A stretch of 54,633 nt of DNA, from positions 1-54,633 of the forward strand of contig DMCZ01000165.1 of assembly GCA_003446655.1 (NCBI GenBank). The letters are read 5' to 3'. Shown here in pieces: positions 26,656 through 34,447 of this stretch (position 1 is its first letter; each line of letters opens with the position of its first letter). Made by a program: the position numbers and the translations under genes. This DNA is from Thauera sp. GTDB lineage: Bacteria; Pseudomonadota; Gammaproteobacteria; Burkholderiales; Rhodocyclaceae. The notes under the pieces are model-generated. The model saw only the letters and a program-made list of their open reading frames with translations, had not been told where the DNA came from and did not search any database.

Positions 26656-27045
26656 ATGAAACTCGACCTGCCCTGCCCTTGCGGAACCGGCCGCACCTAC
26701 ACCGCCTGCTGTGGCCCGCTCCACGCGGGGCAGTCCGCTTCGACCGCGGAGGCCCTGATGCGCTCGCGCTACAGCGCCTTCGTCCTGGGCCTTGATGACT
26801 ACCTGCTTGCAAGCTGGCACGCTAGCACCCGCCCGGCAAGCCTCGAGCACGACGCCAGCGCAGCACCGAAATGGATCGGGCTGCAGGTGAGGGCGCACAC
26901 CCCGGTCGACGCCGATCACGCCGAGGTCGAATTCGTGGCCCGCTATCGCGTCGGCGGCCGCGCCCAGCGCCTGCACGAAACCAGTCGCTTCGTGCGCGAG
27001 GGCGGGCACTGGTACTACGTCGATGGGGACATCCACCCGGATTGA
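26656..27045 (+). CDS. YchJ family (UPF0225) SEC-C motif protein
   Basis: A 129-residue cytoplasmic protein. The N-terminal LPCPCGTGRTYTACCGPLH is a SEC-C-type zinc knuckle, and the rest is the YchJ core of an NTF2-like fold with ALMRSRYSAFVLGLDDYLLASWH and the C-terminal RFVREGGHWYYVDGD. Function is unknown; the length is normal for the family. The ATG at 26656 is chosen because it places the zinc knuckle at the very start, as in homologues; upstream in-frame sequence is unrelated. It is divergent from acnB. Confidence 0.9.
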   Translation: MKLDLPCPCGTGRTYTACCGPLHAGQSASTAEALMRSRYSAFVLGLDDYLLASWHASTRPASLEHDASAAPKWIGLQVRAHTPVDADHAEVEFVARYRVGGRAQRLHETSRFVREGGHWYYVDGDIHPD

Positions 27046-27186
27046 TTACGCCCTCCCGCCATGCGTCCCTCTTCGGCTGGCTCATGACGAGACAGCGTAC
27101 TGCGCCGGGCGCATAATTTCGCCGCATCGCCAGCTGCTTGCACGGCAACACAAAGCTCCCTGACGGATTCCCACCGAAGGATCGCC

Positions 27187-27570
27187 ATGAACCTCGAAAA
27201 AGTCATCTTCGGTTTCTTCATCGTGCTCGCCGCCACGCTGAACTTCGGCTTCTTCGTCGGCGACATCGACAACCCCGCGCATCACGACATCTACGAGCTG
27301 TTCGCCGCGCTCGTGGTCAGCCTGATCGCCACCGTGCTCAAGTTCGGCGACCGCACGCAGATCGGCGCCGTGCATCTCTCGACCAGCCTCGCCGCCGACC
27401 TGCAGCTGATCGCCGCCGCATTGGTCTGGGGCTACGCAGCCCATGTGTCCGCGAGCGGACTGACCCCGGACATGACGGCAAAGATCGTCTCGCTATCCGG
27501 GGGGGCGCTGTTTGCCAACATGGTTTCGGTGATCATCCTGATCGCCGAAACCATCATCCAGCGCCGCTGA
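27187..27570 (+). CDS. DUF6394-type integral membrane protein
   Basis: A 127-residue protein with four predicted membrane segments at about 5-25, 36-52, 66-86 and 100-121. It begins MNLEKVIFGFFIVLAATLNFG and has the conserved-looking VSLIATVLKFGDRTQIGAVHL loop. It resembles the DUF6394 family, function unknown. GAAGGATCGCC precedes the ATG. The stop is only 15 nt before the potassium-channel gene, so the two are almost certainly co-transcribed; it may be an accessory subunit of that channel (inference). Confidence 0.8.
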   Translation: MNLEKVIFGFFIVLAATLNFGFFVGDIDNPAHHDIYELFAALVVSLIATVLKFGDRTQIGAVHLSTSLAADLQLIAAALVWGYAAHVSASGLTPDMTAKIVSLSGGALFANMVSVIILIAETIIQRR

Positions 27571-27585
27571 GCAGCGCGTCGAGCC

Positions 27586-29328
27586 GTGGCCGTGCAGGAC
27601 CTCGCCCGCCACCACAGCATCTTCTTCCTGATCCTGCGCCGCCTGCGGGCGCCGCTGATCCTGCTCATCACGCTCTTCGCCATCGCGGTCCTCGGGCTTA
27701 CGCTCGCACCCGGTCCCGTGGTCGACGGCAGGCCAAGCTACCTGAGCTTCTTCCACGCCTTCTACTTCATCAGCTACACCGCCACCACGATCGGTTTCGG
27801 CGAGATCCCGTACACCTTCTCGGACCAGCAGCGGCTGTGGGTGATCTTCAGCATCTACCTGTCCGTGATCGGCTGGGCCTACACGCTGGGGGCGGTCTTC
27901 AACCTGCTGTCGGACCGCAGCCTGCGCCAGGCCATCGCGATGCAGACGTTCGTCCGCCAGGTGCGGCGCCTGCGCGAACCGTTCTACCTCGTGTGCGGAT
28001 ACGGCGAGACCGGCAGACTGATCTGCCATGCGCTCGACAGGATGGGCATGCGTGCGGTCGTCGTGGAGATTGACGAGGCCAAGGTCGGCGAGCTCGATCT
28101 CCATGCATACACCGCCGATGTACCTGCGATCTGCGCCGACGCCAGCAACCCGGAGACGCTCAAGTTCGCCGGCCTGACCCATCCCAGTTGCGTCGGCGTG
28201 GTCGCATTGACCAACGACGACCCCACCAACCTCGCGATCGCCATCAGCTCACGATTGCTCGCGCCCCGCGTGCCCGCGCTGTGCCGGGCCGAACATGACG
28301 CCACCGCCGACAACATGGCTTCCTTCGGCACCCGCCACATCATCAACCCCTTCGAGCGCTTCAGCGAGACGCTGGCGCTGTCGCTGCATGCCCCCAAGGC
28401 CTCGCAACTGCTGGGCTGGCTGACCGGCGTACCGGGCACCGAGGTCGAGCAACGGCGCGACCCGCCGCGCGGCAACTGGATCGTGTGCGGCCATGGCCGC
28501 TTCGGCCGGCAGATGGTCAGCGCCATGGACTCGGAAGCGGTGCCGGTCACCATCATCGACCTCGATCCCAAGCCCGATGGCATCCACCGCTGGGTCCGGG
28601 GCGATGGCACAGGCGCCGACGCCCTGCGCCAGGCCGGCGTCGAGGACGCAACCGGCATCGTGTGCGGCACCAGCTCGGACACCGACAACCTGTCGATCGC
28701 GGTCACTGCGCGCGAACTCAACCGCGAGCTGTTCGTGATCGTGCGCCAGAACCACGAGTCGAACCGCGCCCTGTTCGACGCTTACGACGCTGACATCACG
28801 GTGGTGCCGAGCCGCGTGATCGGGTACGAGTGCATCGCAATCCTCAGCACCCCGCTGCTCGCGCCCTTCCTGGACGAGGTGCGCGCCCGCGACGAGGACT
28901 GGTGCGGCGCGCAGCTCGAGCGCCTGACCAGCCGTCTGGGCTGGACGGTGCCGGAGATCCGCAGCGAGCGCATCAACCTTAGCCGCGCCCCCGCCCTGTA
29001 CCGGCGCCTGATGCGCGGTGAAACCATCACTCTGGAAATGTTGCTGCGGTCGCCATCGAATCGCGATCGCGTGCTCGACTGCGAGGTGCTCTACCTCGAC
29101 CGCGACGACGACGACCACCTGCTGATGCCGGCATGCGACACCCGCATCCGCGCCGGTGACGAGCTGCTGCTGGCCGGCACGCGCTCGGCGCTCAACGACA
29201 TCGGTCTCATCATCGCGAACGAACACACCCTGGCCTACATCCTGACCGGCGAGGACCTGCCCGGGGGCTGGATCTGGGAGCGGCTCTCGCGCCGCAAGGC
29301 TGCACCCGCGCGCGCATTCCTGCCGTGA
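27586..29328 (+). CDS. Potassium channel protein with two RCK (TrkA-N) domains
   Basis: A 580-residue inner-membrane ion channel subunit. Two membrane helices at about 20-42 and 85-108 flank a pore loop with the filter TTIGFGE (67-73), a variant of the TVGYGD potassium filter. The first Rossmann-type RCK domain begins FYLVCGYGETGRLICHALD (133-) and the second WIVCGHGRFGRQMV (298-); a C-terminal TrkA-C-like part follows (about 490-560). The start is GTG at 27586. RCK domains bind nucleotides or ions to gate the pore. It is 15 nt after the DUF6394 gene. Confidence 0.9.
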   Translation: MAVQDLARHHSIFFLILRRLRAPLILLITLFAIAVLGLTLAPGPVVDGRPSYLSFFHAFYFISYTATTIGFGEIPYTFSDQQRLWVIFSIYLSVIGWAYTLGAVFNLLSDRSLRQAIAMQTFVRQVRRLREPFYLVCGYGETGRLICHALDRMGMRAVVVEIDEAKVGELDLHAYTADVPAICADASNPETLKFAGLTHPSCVGVVALTNDDPTNLAIAISSRLLAPRVPALCRAEHDATADNMASFGTRHIINPFERFSETLALSLHAPKASQLLGWLTGVPGTEVEQRRDPPRGNWIVCGHGRFGRQMVSAMDSEAVPVTIIDLDPKPDGIHRWVRGDGTGADALRQAGVEDATGIVCGTSSDTDNLSIAVTARELNRELFVIVRQNHESNRALFDAYDADITVVPSRVIGYECIAILSTPLLAPFLDEVRARDEDWCGAQLERLTSRLGWTVPEIRSERINLSRAPALYRRLMRGETITLEMLLRSPSNRDRVLDCEVLYLDRDDDDHLLMPACDTRIRAGDELLLAGTRSALNDIGLIIANEHTLAYILTGEDLPGGWIWERLSRRKAAPARAFLP

Positions 29329-29398
29329 GGCACCACATCGTCACGTATCCCGGCAAGGATGCGCTGGTCTCGAAGAGACGGCAGTCGCGCCTGATCGC

Positions 29399-29617
29399 CT
29401 ACCCGGCTGCAATGAGTTCGATCTCTTCTCCCGCGAAGCGGACCCGCTGCCCGGGTCTGAGCTTGGCGCGCTTGCGCCCCTCGACCGCGCCGTCCACTCG
29501 CACCTGGCCCTGCTCGACTGCGGCATGCGCCGCGCCCCCCGAGTCCACCAGGCCGGCGGCCTTGAGCAACTGGTCGAGCTGGATGTAATCACCCCGTACC
29601 GCAAACTGCACTGTCAT
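29399..29617 (-). CDS. S4-domain RNA-binding protein (YbcJ-like)
   Basis: A 72-residue protein that is almost entirely one S4 domain: YIQLDQLLKAAGLVDSGGAA, then VEQGQVRVDGAVEGRKRAKLRPGQRV. This is the pattern of the short YbcJ-like group, which binds RNA, possibly rRNA. A GGGAACGCC sequence precedes the ATG at 29617; longer in-frame sequence lacks family similarity. It is divergent from the Ap4A phosphorylase-like gene. Confidence 0.88.
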   Translation of the reverse strand: MTVQFAVRGDYIQLDQLLKAAGLVDSGGAAHAAVEQGQVRVDGAVEGRKRAKLRPGQRVRFAGEEIELIAAG

Positions 29618-29730
29618 GGCGTTCCCCAATGTGTTCCTGTCAAGGCGGGGCCGATGCACCGCGGCGTCTGCGTCATTTCCCAACGACACCCGTGTCAGAA
29701 TGGCGGTCATTCTCGCCCGCCCGCTCCAGC

Positions 29731-30654
29731 ATGACCAGCACGCCCGCCCGCCTCGCCCGCCCGCTCGACGAGCAGGCGCCCGAAAGTCCGCCCGAAAGTC
29801 CGCTCGAAAGCCTGCTCGAACGCGCCGACACCGTCAGCGAGCGCGCCCTGCAAAGCGGCGCACTGCAGCCGATCCGCACCGAGCAGAGCTGGCTTGACGA
29901 CGGGCCGTTCCGCTTCTCGGTACGCTGGGTGTCCTCGCTCGCGCTCAAGGATCGTGCCCGGGTAGACACCGTCATCCGCCGCGACCCCGGCTTCAACCCA
30001 TTTCTACCACCTGAGCCCGAGCTGACCGTGGCTGAACTTGGTGCGGCGCATCTGGTGGTGCTGAACAAGTTTCCGGTCATCGACCGCCACCTGCTGATCG
30101 TGACGCGCGCCTTCGAAGACCAGAGGGCTCCGCTAACTCAGGCGGACTTTGATGCGCTGGCGGCCATCGTCGCCACGCACGGCGGACTTGGCTTCTACAA
30201 CGGCGGCCGGGTGGCGGGGGCCAGTCAGTCTCACAAACACCTGCAATGGGTCCCGGACGCCGCGGCCGCGCTCGACGCCTTTCTTCCACCGGACCTGCCG
30301 GCCGCACCCTGCGCGAACCCCGCGCTCCCGTGGGCGCACGCCTTCGTCCGCCTGGCCCGCGACGGGCACGCAGCGCGCGCCCCCGGCGGTGCGTCACTGG
30401 CCGCCGCGTACGGGCAGGCCTGCCGGATGCTCGGACTCCCCAGCGCCGCAGACCCGATGCCACCCTACAACCTGATCGTGAGCCGCGAAGCCTTGCTCCT
30501 GGTTCCACGCACCCGGGAGAAGTGGGCGGACGTCTCGGTGAACTCACTCGCCTATGCAGGCTCGCTGTTCGTGCGCGACCGCGAGCAGATCGATCGCCTG
30601 CGCGCCCATGGCCCGCTCGCCGTACTGTCGAGCGTGAGTCGCCAGGCGGACTGA
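29731..30654 (+). CDS. Ap4A phosphorylase/ATP adenylyltransferase-like protein
   Basis: A 307-residue HIT-superfamily enzyme like fungal Apa1/Apa2 and their bacterial relatives, which phosphorolyse diadenosine tetraphosphate to ATP and ADP. The family segment RDPGFNPFLPPEPEL (85-99), VLNKFPVIDRHLLIVT (110-125), the catalytic HKHLQ (168-172, the HxHxQ motif) and the C-terminal PPYNLIVSREALLLVPR are present. The N-terminus (about 14-30) carries a short Glu-Ser-Pro repeat, likely a disordered linker. ATG at 29731 is chosen as the first after the promoter region; a longer frame is unrelated. Confidence 0.87.
   Translation: MTSTPARLARPLDEQAPESPPESPLESLLERADTVSERALQSGALQPIRTEQSWLDDGPFRFSVRWVSSLALKDRARVDTVIRRDPGFNPFLPPEPELTVAELGAAHLVVLNKFPVIDRHLLIVTRAFEDQRAPLTQADFDALAAIVATHGGLGFYNGGRVAGASQSHKHLQWVPDAAAALDAFLPPDLPAAPCANPALPWAHAFVRLARDGHAARAPGGASLAAAYGQACRMLGLPSAADPMPPYNLIVSREALLLVPRTREKWADVSVNSLAYAGSLFVRDREQIDRLRAHGPLAVLSSVSRQAD
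29780..29820 (+). repeat. 12-bp tandem micro-repeat inside the Ap4A phosphorylase-like gene
   Basis: Three units of 12 bp (CCGAAAGTCCGC, the same again, then TCGAAAGCCTGC) from 29780 to 29815, plus a partial fourth, encode repeated (P/L)ES(P/L) residues. The frame is kept, so copy-number change would lengthen the linker without a frameshift. Confidence 0.8.
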
Positions 30655-30703
30655 CGGGGCCTGGCGCGTCGGTCGCAACACCGCCCCCACGCCCTGCGGG
30701 CCA

Positions 30704-31063
30704 TCAGGCCGCACGCGGCAGGGGCGTACGCGGCAGCGGCGGCAAGCCGATCGTGGCGCGCAGCTCGTCGCACTTGGGATTGGGCGTGCCGTCGTCGAAG
30801 TACACCGGAAACTCGCGGCACGGCGTTGGACGCTTCTCGTAGATCGTGCATGCCACCTGCTCGCCGACGTTACCCGACAGGGCCGAGCAGCGACGCGGCA
30901 CCTGATTGCTGCCTTTCATTCAGCGCAGGTTGTGATTGAGCTTCTCCGTCATCTCCGCCGGCACGAATCCGCCTGGCGCGTCATCTGCCTCGGCCCAGTG
31001 GAAGGAGATGCGTAAATGGGTGCAGCAGATGCCGCAGTCGAGGCAGGGATTGAAGTCTTCCAT
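30704..31063 (-). pseudogene. YkgJ-type CxxCxxCC cluster protein interrupted by in-frame TGA
   Basis: A gene of 120 codons for a zinc/iron-chelating (YkgJ, UPF0153-like) protein. The first part (30922-31063) has FNPCLDCGICC at residues 4-14 and RISFHWAEADDAPGGFVP. It ends in a TGA at 30922-30920. The same frame continues without a gap as MKGSNQVPRRC, VACTIYEKRPTPCREF, PKCDEL and GLPPL, exactly the rest of the family. In the homologues I recall, the interrupted position is Cys (LRC-MKG), so TGC or TGT has become TGA. It could be a nonsense mutation, a stop-restart gene pair (ATG follows immediately) or a selenocysteine codon; the first seems most likely. A promoter (31102-31130) is intact. Confidence 0.75.
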
Positions 31064-31101
31064 GATGGAGACGCAAGCAAGAAAAGATGATCGGGTCGCG
31101 G

Positions 31102-31130
31102 ATTCTATCCATGCCCCGATCACCTTCCAA
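31102..31130 (-). promoter_or_regulatory. Sigma-70-type promoter of the YkgJ-type gene
   Basis: On the minus strand TTGGAA (31130-31125) and TAGAAT (31107-31102) are 17 nt apart, about 40 nt before the start codon. Confidence 0.55.
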
Positions 31131-31224
31131 TCCCTTTCTAATCAATATCCTGCAAAACTTTTTTGGATGAATGCGCGGCACCGACCGAGGTTTGCGCTGG
31201 CATCGGAAGCCGTACGTTGGGTCG

Positions 31225-31995
31225 TCACGACTCGGCCTTGTCACCCTCGGCACCGCAGCACTTCTTGTACTTTTTTCCGCTGCCGCAGGGGCACGGGTCG
31301 TTGCGCCCCGGGGTGGCCGCTCCTGGCTTGCGGGGAGGCTCGGTGGACAGCGGTGCCGCGGCGGGCAGGCCAAGGTCGCGCCAGTGCGAGAAGATGTCGT
31401 TCGCGGCCTCTCCGACCGCCGCGAGCCAGCCGAGGCGGGTCTCGTCGTCGGCCTTGCCGGCGTCCTCTTCGCCCCAGGGCGTGAGCACCTCGTCCAGCGT
31501 TTCGCGCACCGCCTCGACAGCCTCTTCGTCCAGGCCCTCCTCCCACCCCTCGGGCCAGAGGTCCAGACCCTGCGCGAAGCCATCAATCCACGCCTCGCCC
31601 AGTTTGAGCCCGTCTCCATCGGCAACGGCAAAGCAGAACGGCTCCCAGCAGGCCTCGTCATCGTCATCCAGGCCCATCGTGGCCAGCAACTCGTTGTGAT
31701 ATGCCTTGACCAGGCGGATCGCGCGCTGCAGGCCCGTGCCCGAGCCGAACCCGATCTCGTCACCGTGCGCCGACCACACGCCCGGCATCCAGCGCTCGGG
31801 GGGGATCGGGCGCGGCGAGCTGAGCACCCCTGCGAGGTAGCCGTCGAGCATTTCAAGATCCATGCAGTCCTCGGGCACGATGTCCGAAGTCAGGATCTCC
31901 TCGAGGGCTTCGAAGTCGTCGTCGCTCATCAGCGTGGGCTTGGGCAGTTCGATGCCGGCATCTGATCCCGGGGCGGGGTCGGGGGCTTTACTCAT
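31225..31995 (-). CDS. UPF0149 (YecA/YgfB) family protein with C-terminal SEC-C motif
   Basis: A 256-residue acidic cytoplasmic protein. Residues about 22-185 form the helical YecA/YgfB domain (CMDLEMLDGYLAGVLSSPRP and WEPFCFAVADGDG). The C-terminus ends in the SEC-C zinc motif NDPCPCGSGKKYKKCCG, also found at the end of SecA. Function is unknown; SEC-C tails can bind ribosomes or SecB in other proteins. The ATG at 31995 has AAAGGAGAGAG upstream, which decides the start. The gene is upstream of the YkgJ-type gene on the same strand. Confidence 0.9.
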   Translation of the reverse strand: MSKAPDPAPGSDAGIELPKPTLMSDDDFEALEEILTSDIVPEDCMDLEMLDGYLAGVLSSPRPIPPERWMPGVWSAHGDEIGFGSGTGLQRAIRLVKAYHNELLATMGLDDDDEACWEPFCFAVADGDGLKLGEAWIDGFAQGLDLWPEGWEEGLDEEAVEAVRETLDEVLTPWGEEDAGKADDETRLGWLAAVGEAANDIFSHWRDLGLPAAAPLSTEPPRKPGAATPGRNDPCPCGSGKKYKKCCGAEGDKAES

Positions 31996-32048
31996 GGCTC
32001 TCTCCTTTGATCGGGGCCAAGGGTGGCCCAAGGCGACTCGGCGGGCAA

Positions 32049-32072
32049 GTCAATTCTTGGTGTCAATTCTTC
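32049..32072. repeat. 13-bp tandem duplication at the end of the TrmB-like gene
   Basis: GTCAATTCTT occurs at 32049-32058 and again at 32062-32071. The second copy contains the TGA stop of the TrmB-like gene. It is probably a small replication-slippage duplication. Confidence 0.7.
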
Positions 32073-32755
32073 GTACCGGCATCGGCAGCCGACAGGTCAA
32101 GGGCAAGCCGGTAAAGCGCCTGACCCGAATCGCGGTACTTGCGCTCGAACGGCGTCAGCGGCGCCTCGGCCGTAAAAGCCTCCCGAATCACCCGCCGCCC
32201 GCACGCGATTTCCAGTGCGAGCGCGAACTCTTCGATATAGACACTCCAGTTGCTTCGGCATTCCAGCACCCCGCCCAGCCGCGGAATCCAGGGAAAAACC
32301 GGGTGTGCATGCCAGCGACGCCCGAGATGACCGATCTTCGGCCACGGGTTCGGGTAGAGCAGGTAATGGCGCGCAAGGCGCAAGCCGGCCCCGTCGAGCA
32401 GGCGCCAGAAATCGACCAGGTCGGCGCGTACGAACACCATGTTCTTCGGCAGCAGTGCCTCGGGGTAGGGCTTGCGGCGATTGAGTCGATCCTCGGACTG
32501 ATCGACACCCATCACCCAGTGATCGGGGAACGCGCGAGCGATCTGGATCGTGCTGTGCCCGACGCCGCACCCTGCGTCGAGGATCAGCGGCGCCCTGCCG
32601 TCCCAACCCGCCAGCGCGGTCTGCAGCGCAACCCGGTTGTAGTCTGCGAACGGCTTTCGAAACGGCTCGGTGAGATGCTTGCGCACCCGCTCGGCCAGGG
32701 CCTCGTGCACGCCTTGTTGCGCGCTCTGTGGAATACGGGAATTGGCGTAGCTCAT
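32063..32755 (-). CDS. TrmB-like SAM-dependent tRNA methyltransferase
   Basis: A 230-residue Rossmann-fold methyltransferase. The SAM-binding motif LILDAGCGVGHST is at 58-70 and the acidic VMGVDQSEDR at 81-90. YPNPWPK at 134-140 matches the signature of TrmB, the tRNA guanine-46 N7 methyltransferase. It differs from standard TrmB in the WHAHPVFPWIPRLGG segment, so it may be a paralogue with a different target. It is 48 nt downstream of dusC on the same strand, suggesting a tRNA-modification pair. The ATG at 32755 is used; an upstream in-frame ATG adds 16 residues that overlap the dusC stop region. Confidence 0.82.
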   Translation of the reverse strand: MSYANSRIPQSAQQGVHEALAERVRKHLTEPFRKPFADYNRVALQTALAGWDGRAPLILDAGCGVGHSTIQIARAFPDHWVMGVDQSEDRLNRRKPYPEALLPKNMVFVRADLVDFWRLLDGAGLRLARHYLLYPNPWPKIGHLGRRWHAHPVFPWIPRLGGVLECRSNWSVYIEEFALALEIACGRRVIREAFTAEAPLTPFERKYRDSGQALYRLALDLSAADAGTKN

Positions 32756-32803
32756 CGGGATCTTCGGGTTAGGGTTCGGGCCGCGACAATCGGGCCGCCG
32801 CAA

Positions 32804-33868
32804 TCAGGCGGCGAATTTCACCGGCGTCTGCGAGTCGGTCCGCGCCGCGACCGGTGCCGAGGTCAGCGCCTGCCGCGAGTCGCTAGCGCCAGCCGGAGGC
32901 ACCCCGTGGCGAATCAGCACTTCATCGACCTCGGACAGCGTGCGCAGCGCGCGAATCTCTGCGAACAGGCGCTGCGCACCGGTGTAGTTGCGCGCGAGCA
33001 GGTGCAGCCATTGCTTGATGCGGCCCGGGGCGTGGCGCGCCTCCACCTTCAGCTGCACACGCTCACGGAACTCGCCGAGCAACGGCAGCAAGGCCCGCCA
33101 TTCGGCTGCGCGCGCTTCGGCATCGGGCGCATCCAGTTGCCCGGCGCGGATTCGACGCGCCAAGAACGGATCCGCCACGGCGCCACGGCCGAGCATCACG
33201 TCCGCCACGCCAGAAACGGCGCGGCAGCGTAGCCAGTCAACGCCGGTCCAGACCTCGCCATTGGCCACCACGGGTACGTCGACCGCGTCGGCGACGCGCG
33301 CCACCCACTCCCAATGCGCCGGCGGCCGGTAGCCGTCGAGTTTGGTGCGCGCGTGGACAACGAGCAGGCTCGCCCCGCCATCGGCGAGGGCCTGCGCACA
33401 CTCCTGCGCGCGGCCCGGATCGCGCACGCCCAGGCGCATCTTCGCGCTCAGCGGCATCCCGCAGGGGAGCGCGCCGGCCACCGCACGGGCGATCCGGAAC
33501 AGCAGCTCCGGTTCGTCAAGCAGCACCGCACCGCCGCGGTGGCGATTCACCGTGGGTGCGGGGCAGCCGAAGTTCAGGTCCACTCCCGCCGGCCCAAGAC
33601 GCGCCAGCCGCGCGGCGTTGGCGGCCATGTACGCGGGATCCGAGCCGAGCAGTTGCACACGCACCGGCGTTCCACCCGGCGTGACGCTGTCGCACTCCAG
33701 CTCGGACGCGATGCGGCGGAAGAAGCGGTCGGGCAGCAAGGTTCCCGACACACGTGCAAATTCGCTGACCGCGTGGTCATAACCACCCGGACGCGTGAGT
33801 ACGGCGCGCAGCACGTCATCGAGCAAGCCTTCCATCGGCGCAAGCAGCAGGCGCACCCTTCCCTCCAC
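32804..33868 (-). CDS. dusC: tRNA-dihydrouridine synthase (DusC-type)
   Basis: An FMN-dependent enzyme that reduces uridine to dihydrouridine in the tRNA D-loop; DusC acts at U16. It has 354 residues, slightly longer than usual because of a C-terminal tail rich in Ala, Ser and Thr. LLAPMEGLLDDVLR starts at 8; the catalytic Cys102 is in VDLNFGCPAPTVNRHRGGA; KMRLG and ARTKLDGYRPPAHWEW follow; ANGEVW and MLGRGAVADPFL close the FMN site. The C-terminal helical domain binds tRNA. DusA or DusB are less likely, given the PTVNRHRGGA pattern. Confidence 0.92.
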   Translation of the reverse strand: MEGRVRLLLAPMEGLLDDVLRAVLTRPGGYDHAVSEFARVSGTLLPDRFFRRIASELECDSVTPGGTPVRVQLLGSDPAYMAANAARLARLGPAGVDLNFGCPAPTVNRHRGGAVLLDEPELLFRIARAVAGALPCGMPLSAKMRLGVRDPGRAQECAQALADGGASLLVVHARTKLDGYRPPAHWEWVARVADAVDVPVVANGEVWTGVDWLRCRAVSGVADVMLGRGAVADPFLARRIRAGQLDAPDAEARAAEWRALLPLLGEFRERVQLKVEARHAPGRIKQWLHLLARNYTGAQRLFAEIRALRTLSEVDEVLIRHGVPPAGASDSRQALTSAPVAARTDSQTPVKFAA

Positions 33869-33951
33869 CGTCGTCGCGGTTCAAGTCAGACTAAGGGCCG
33901 CGATTGTACTGCGAGCCGCGCACGGTTCCTTCCGCCTGGACGTCAATTTCC

Positions 33952-33980
33952 TTGCACGTGGCGTCGTTGTACCTGATAAT
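33952..33980 (+). promoter_or_regulatory. Sigma-70-type promoter of rpmE
   Basis: TTGCAC (33952-33957) and GATAAT (33975-33980) are 17 nt apart, about 65 nt before the rpmE start. Confidence 0.65.
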
Positions 33981-34045
33981 CCTGCGCTTTACTTTATTAC
34001 TCAGGGCGGTCACATCCGCCGCCCGCCAGATTTCAGGAAGCCACC

Positions 34046-34264
34046 ATGAAAGCGGAAATCCATCCGAAGTACAACGAAGTGAACGTGACCTGCTCCTGCG
34101 GCAACACCTTCACCACGCGTTCCACCATGGGCAAGCCCCAGTACCACGTCGAAGTGTGCTCGGCCTGCCACCCGTTCTACACGGGCAAGCAGAAGATCGT
34201 CGATACCGCCGGCCGCGTCGAACGCTTCCGCCAGAAGTACGGCAACGTCCAGCGCGCCAGCTGA
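34046..34264 (+). CDS. rpmE: 50S ribosomal protein L31, zinc-binding type
   Basis: A 72-residue ribosomal protein of the large subunit, at the bridge to the small subunit. The zinc ligands C16, C18, C38 and C41 (CSC and CSAC) are all present, so this is the zinc-containing C+ form and not the zinc-independent paralogue YkgM/RpmE2. It starts MKAEIHPKYNEVNVTCSCG, as usual. AGGAAGCCACC precedes the ATG. It is monocistronic between a clear promoter and terminator. Confidence 0.98.
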   Translation: MKAEIHPKYNEVNVTCSCGNTFTTRSTMGKPQYHVEVCSACHPFYTGKQKIVDTAGRVERFRQKYGNVQRAS

Positions 34265-34357
34265 CTGGAACGCAGCCTGGCGACCACCAGGCCCTGAGGC
34301 GCGCGGGATCGCCGGATACGGCACCATCGAACCGCCCGACGCGAACCTCCCGACAAG

Positions 34358-34384
34358 AAGGCAGCCCAGGCTGCCTTTTTTGTT
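34358..34384 (+). terminator. Rho-independent terminator after rpmE
   Basis: AGGCAGC (34359-34365) and GCTGCCT (34370-34376) form a 7-bp stem with a 4-nt loop, followed by six T residues. Confidence 0.9.
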
Positions 34385-34447
34385 GTCCGCATCACTCGTT
34401 CAACATGACACTTGGCCGGCGGCGCCGGTCCGCCGCAAAATGCGCCC

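Noticed and set aside
30881..30922. A bacterial SECIS element just after the TGA of the YkgJ-type gene
   Set aside because: Only a 5-bp stem with a large loop was found, and the loop lacks a clear conserved pattern, so it is not listed as a feature.
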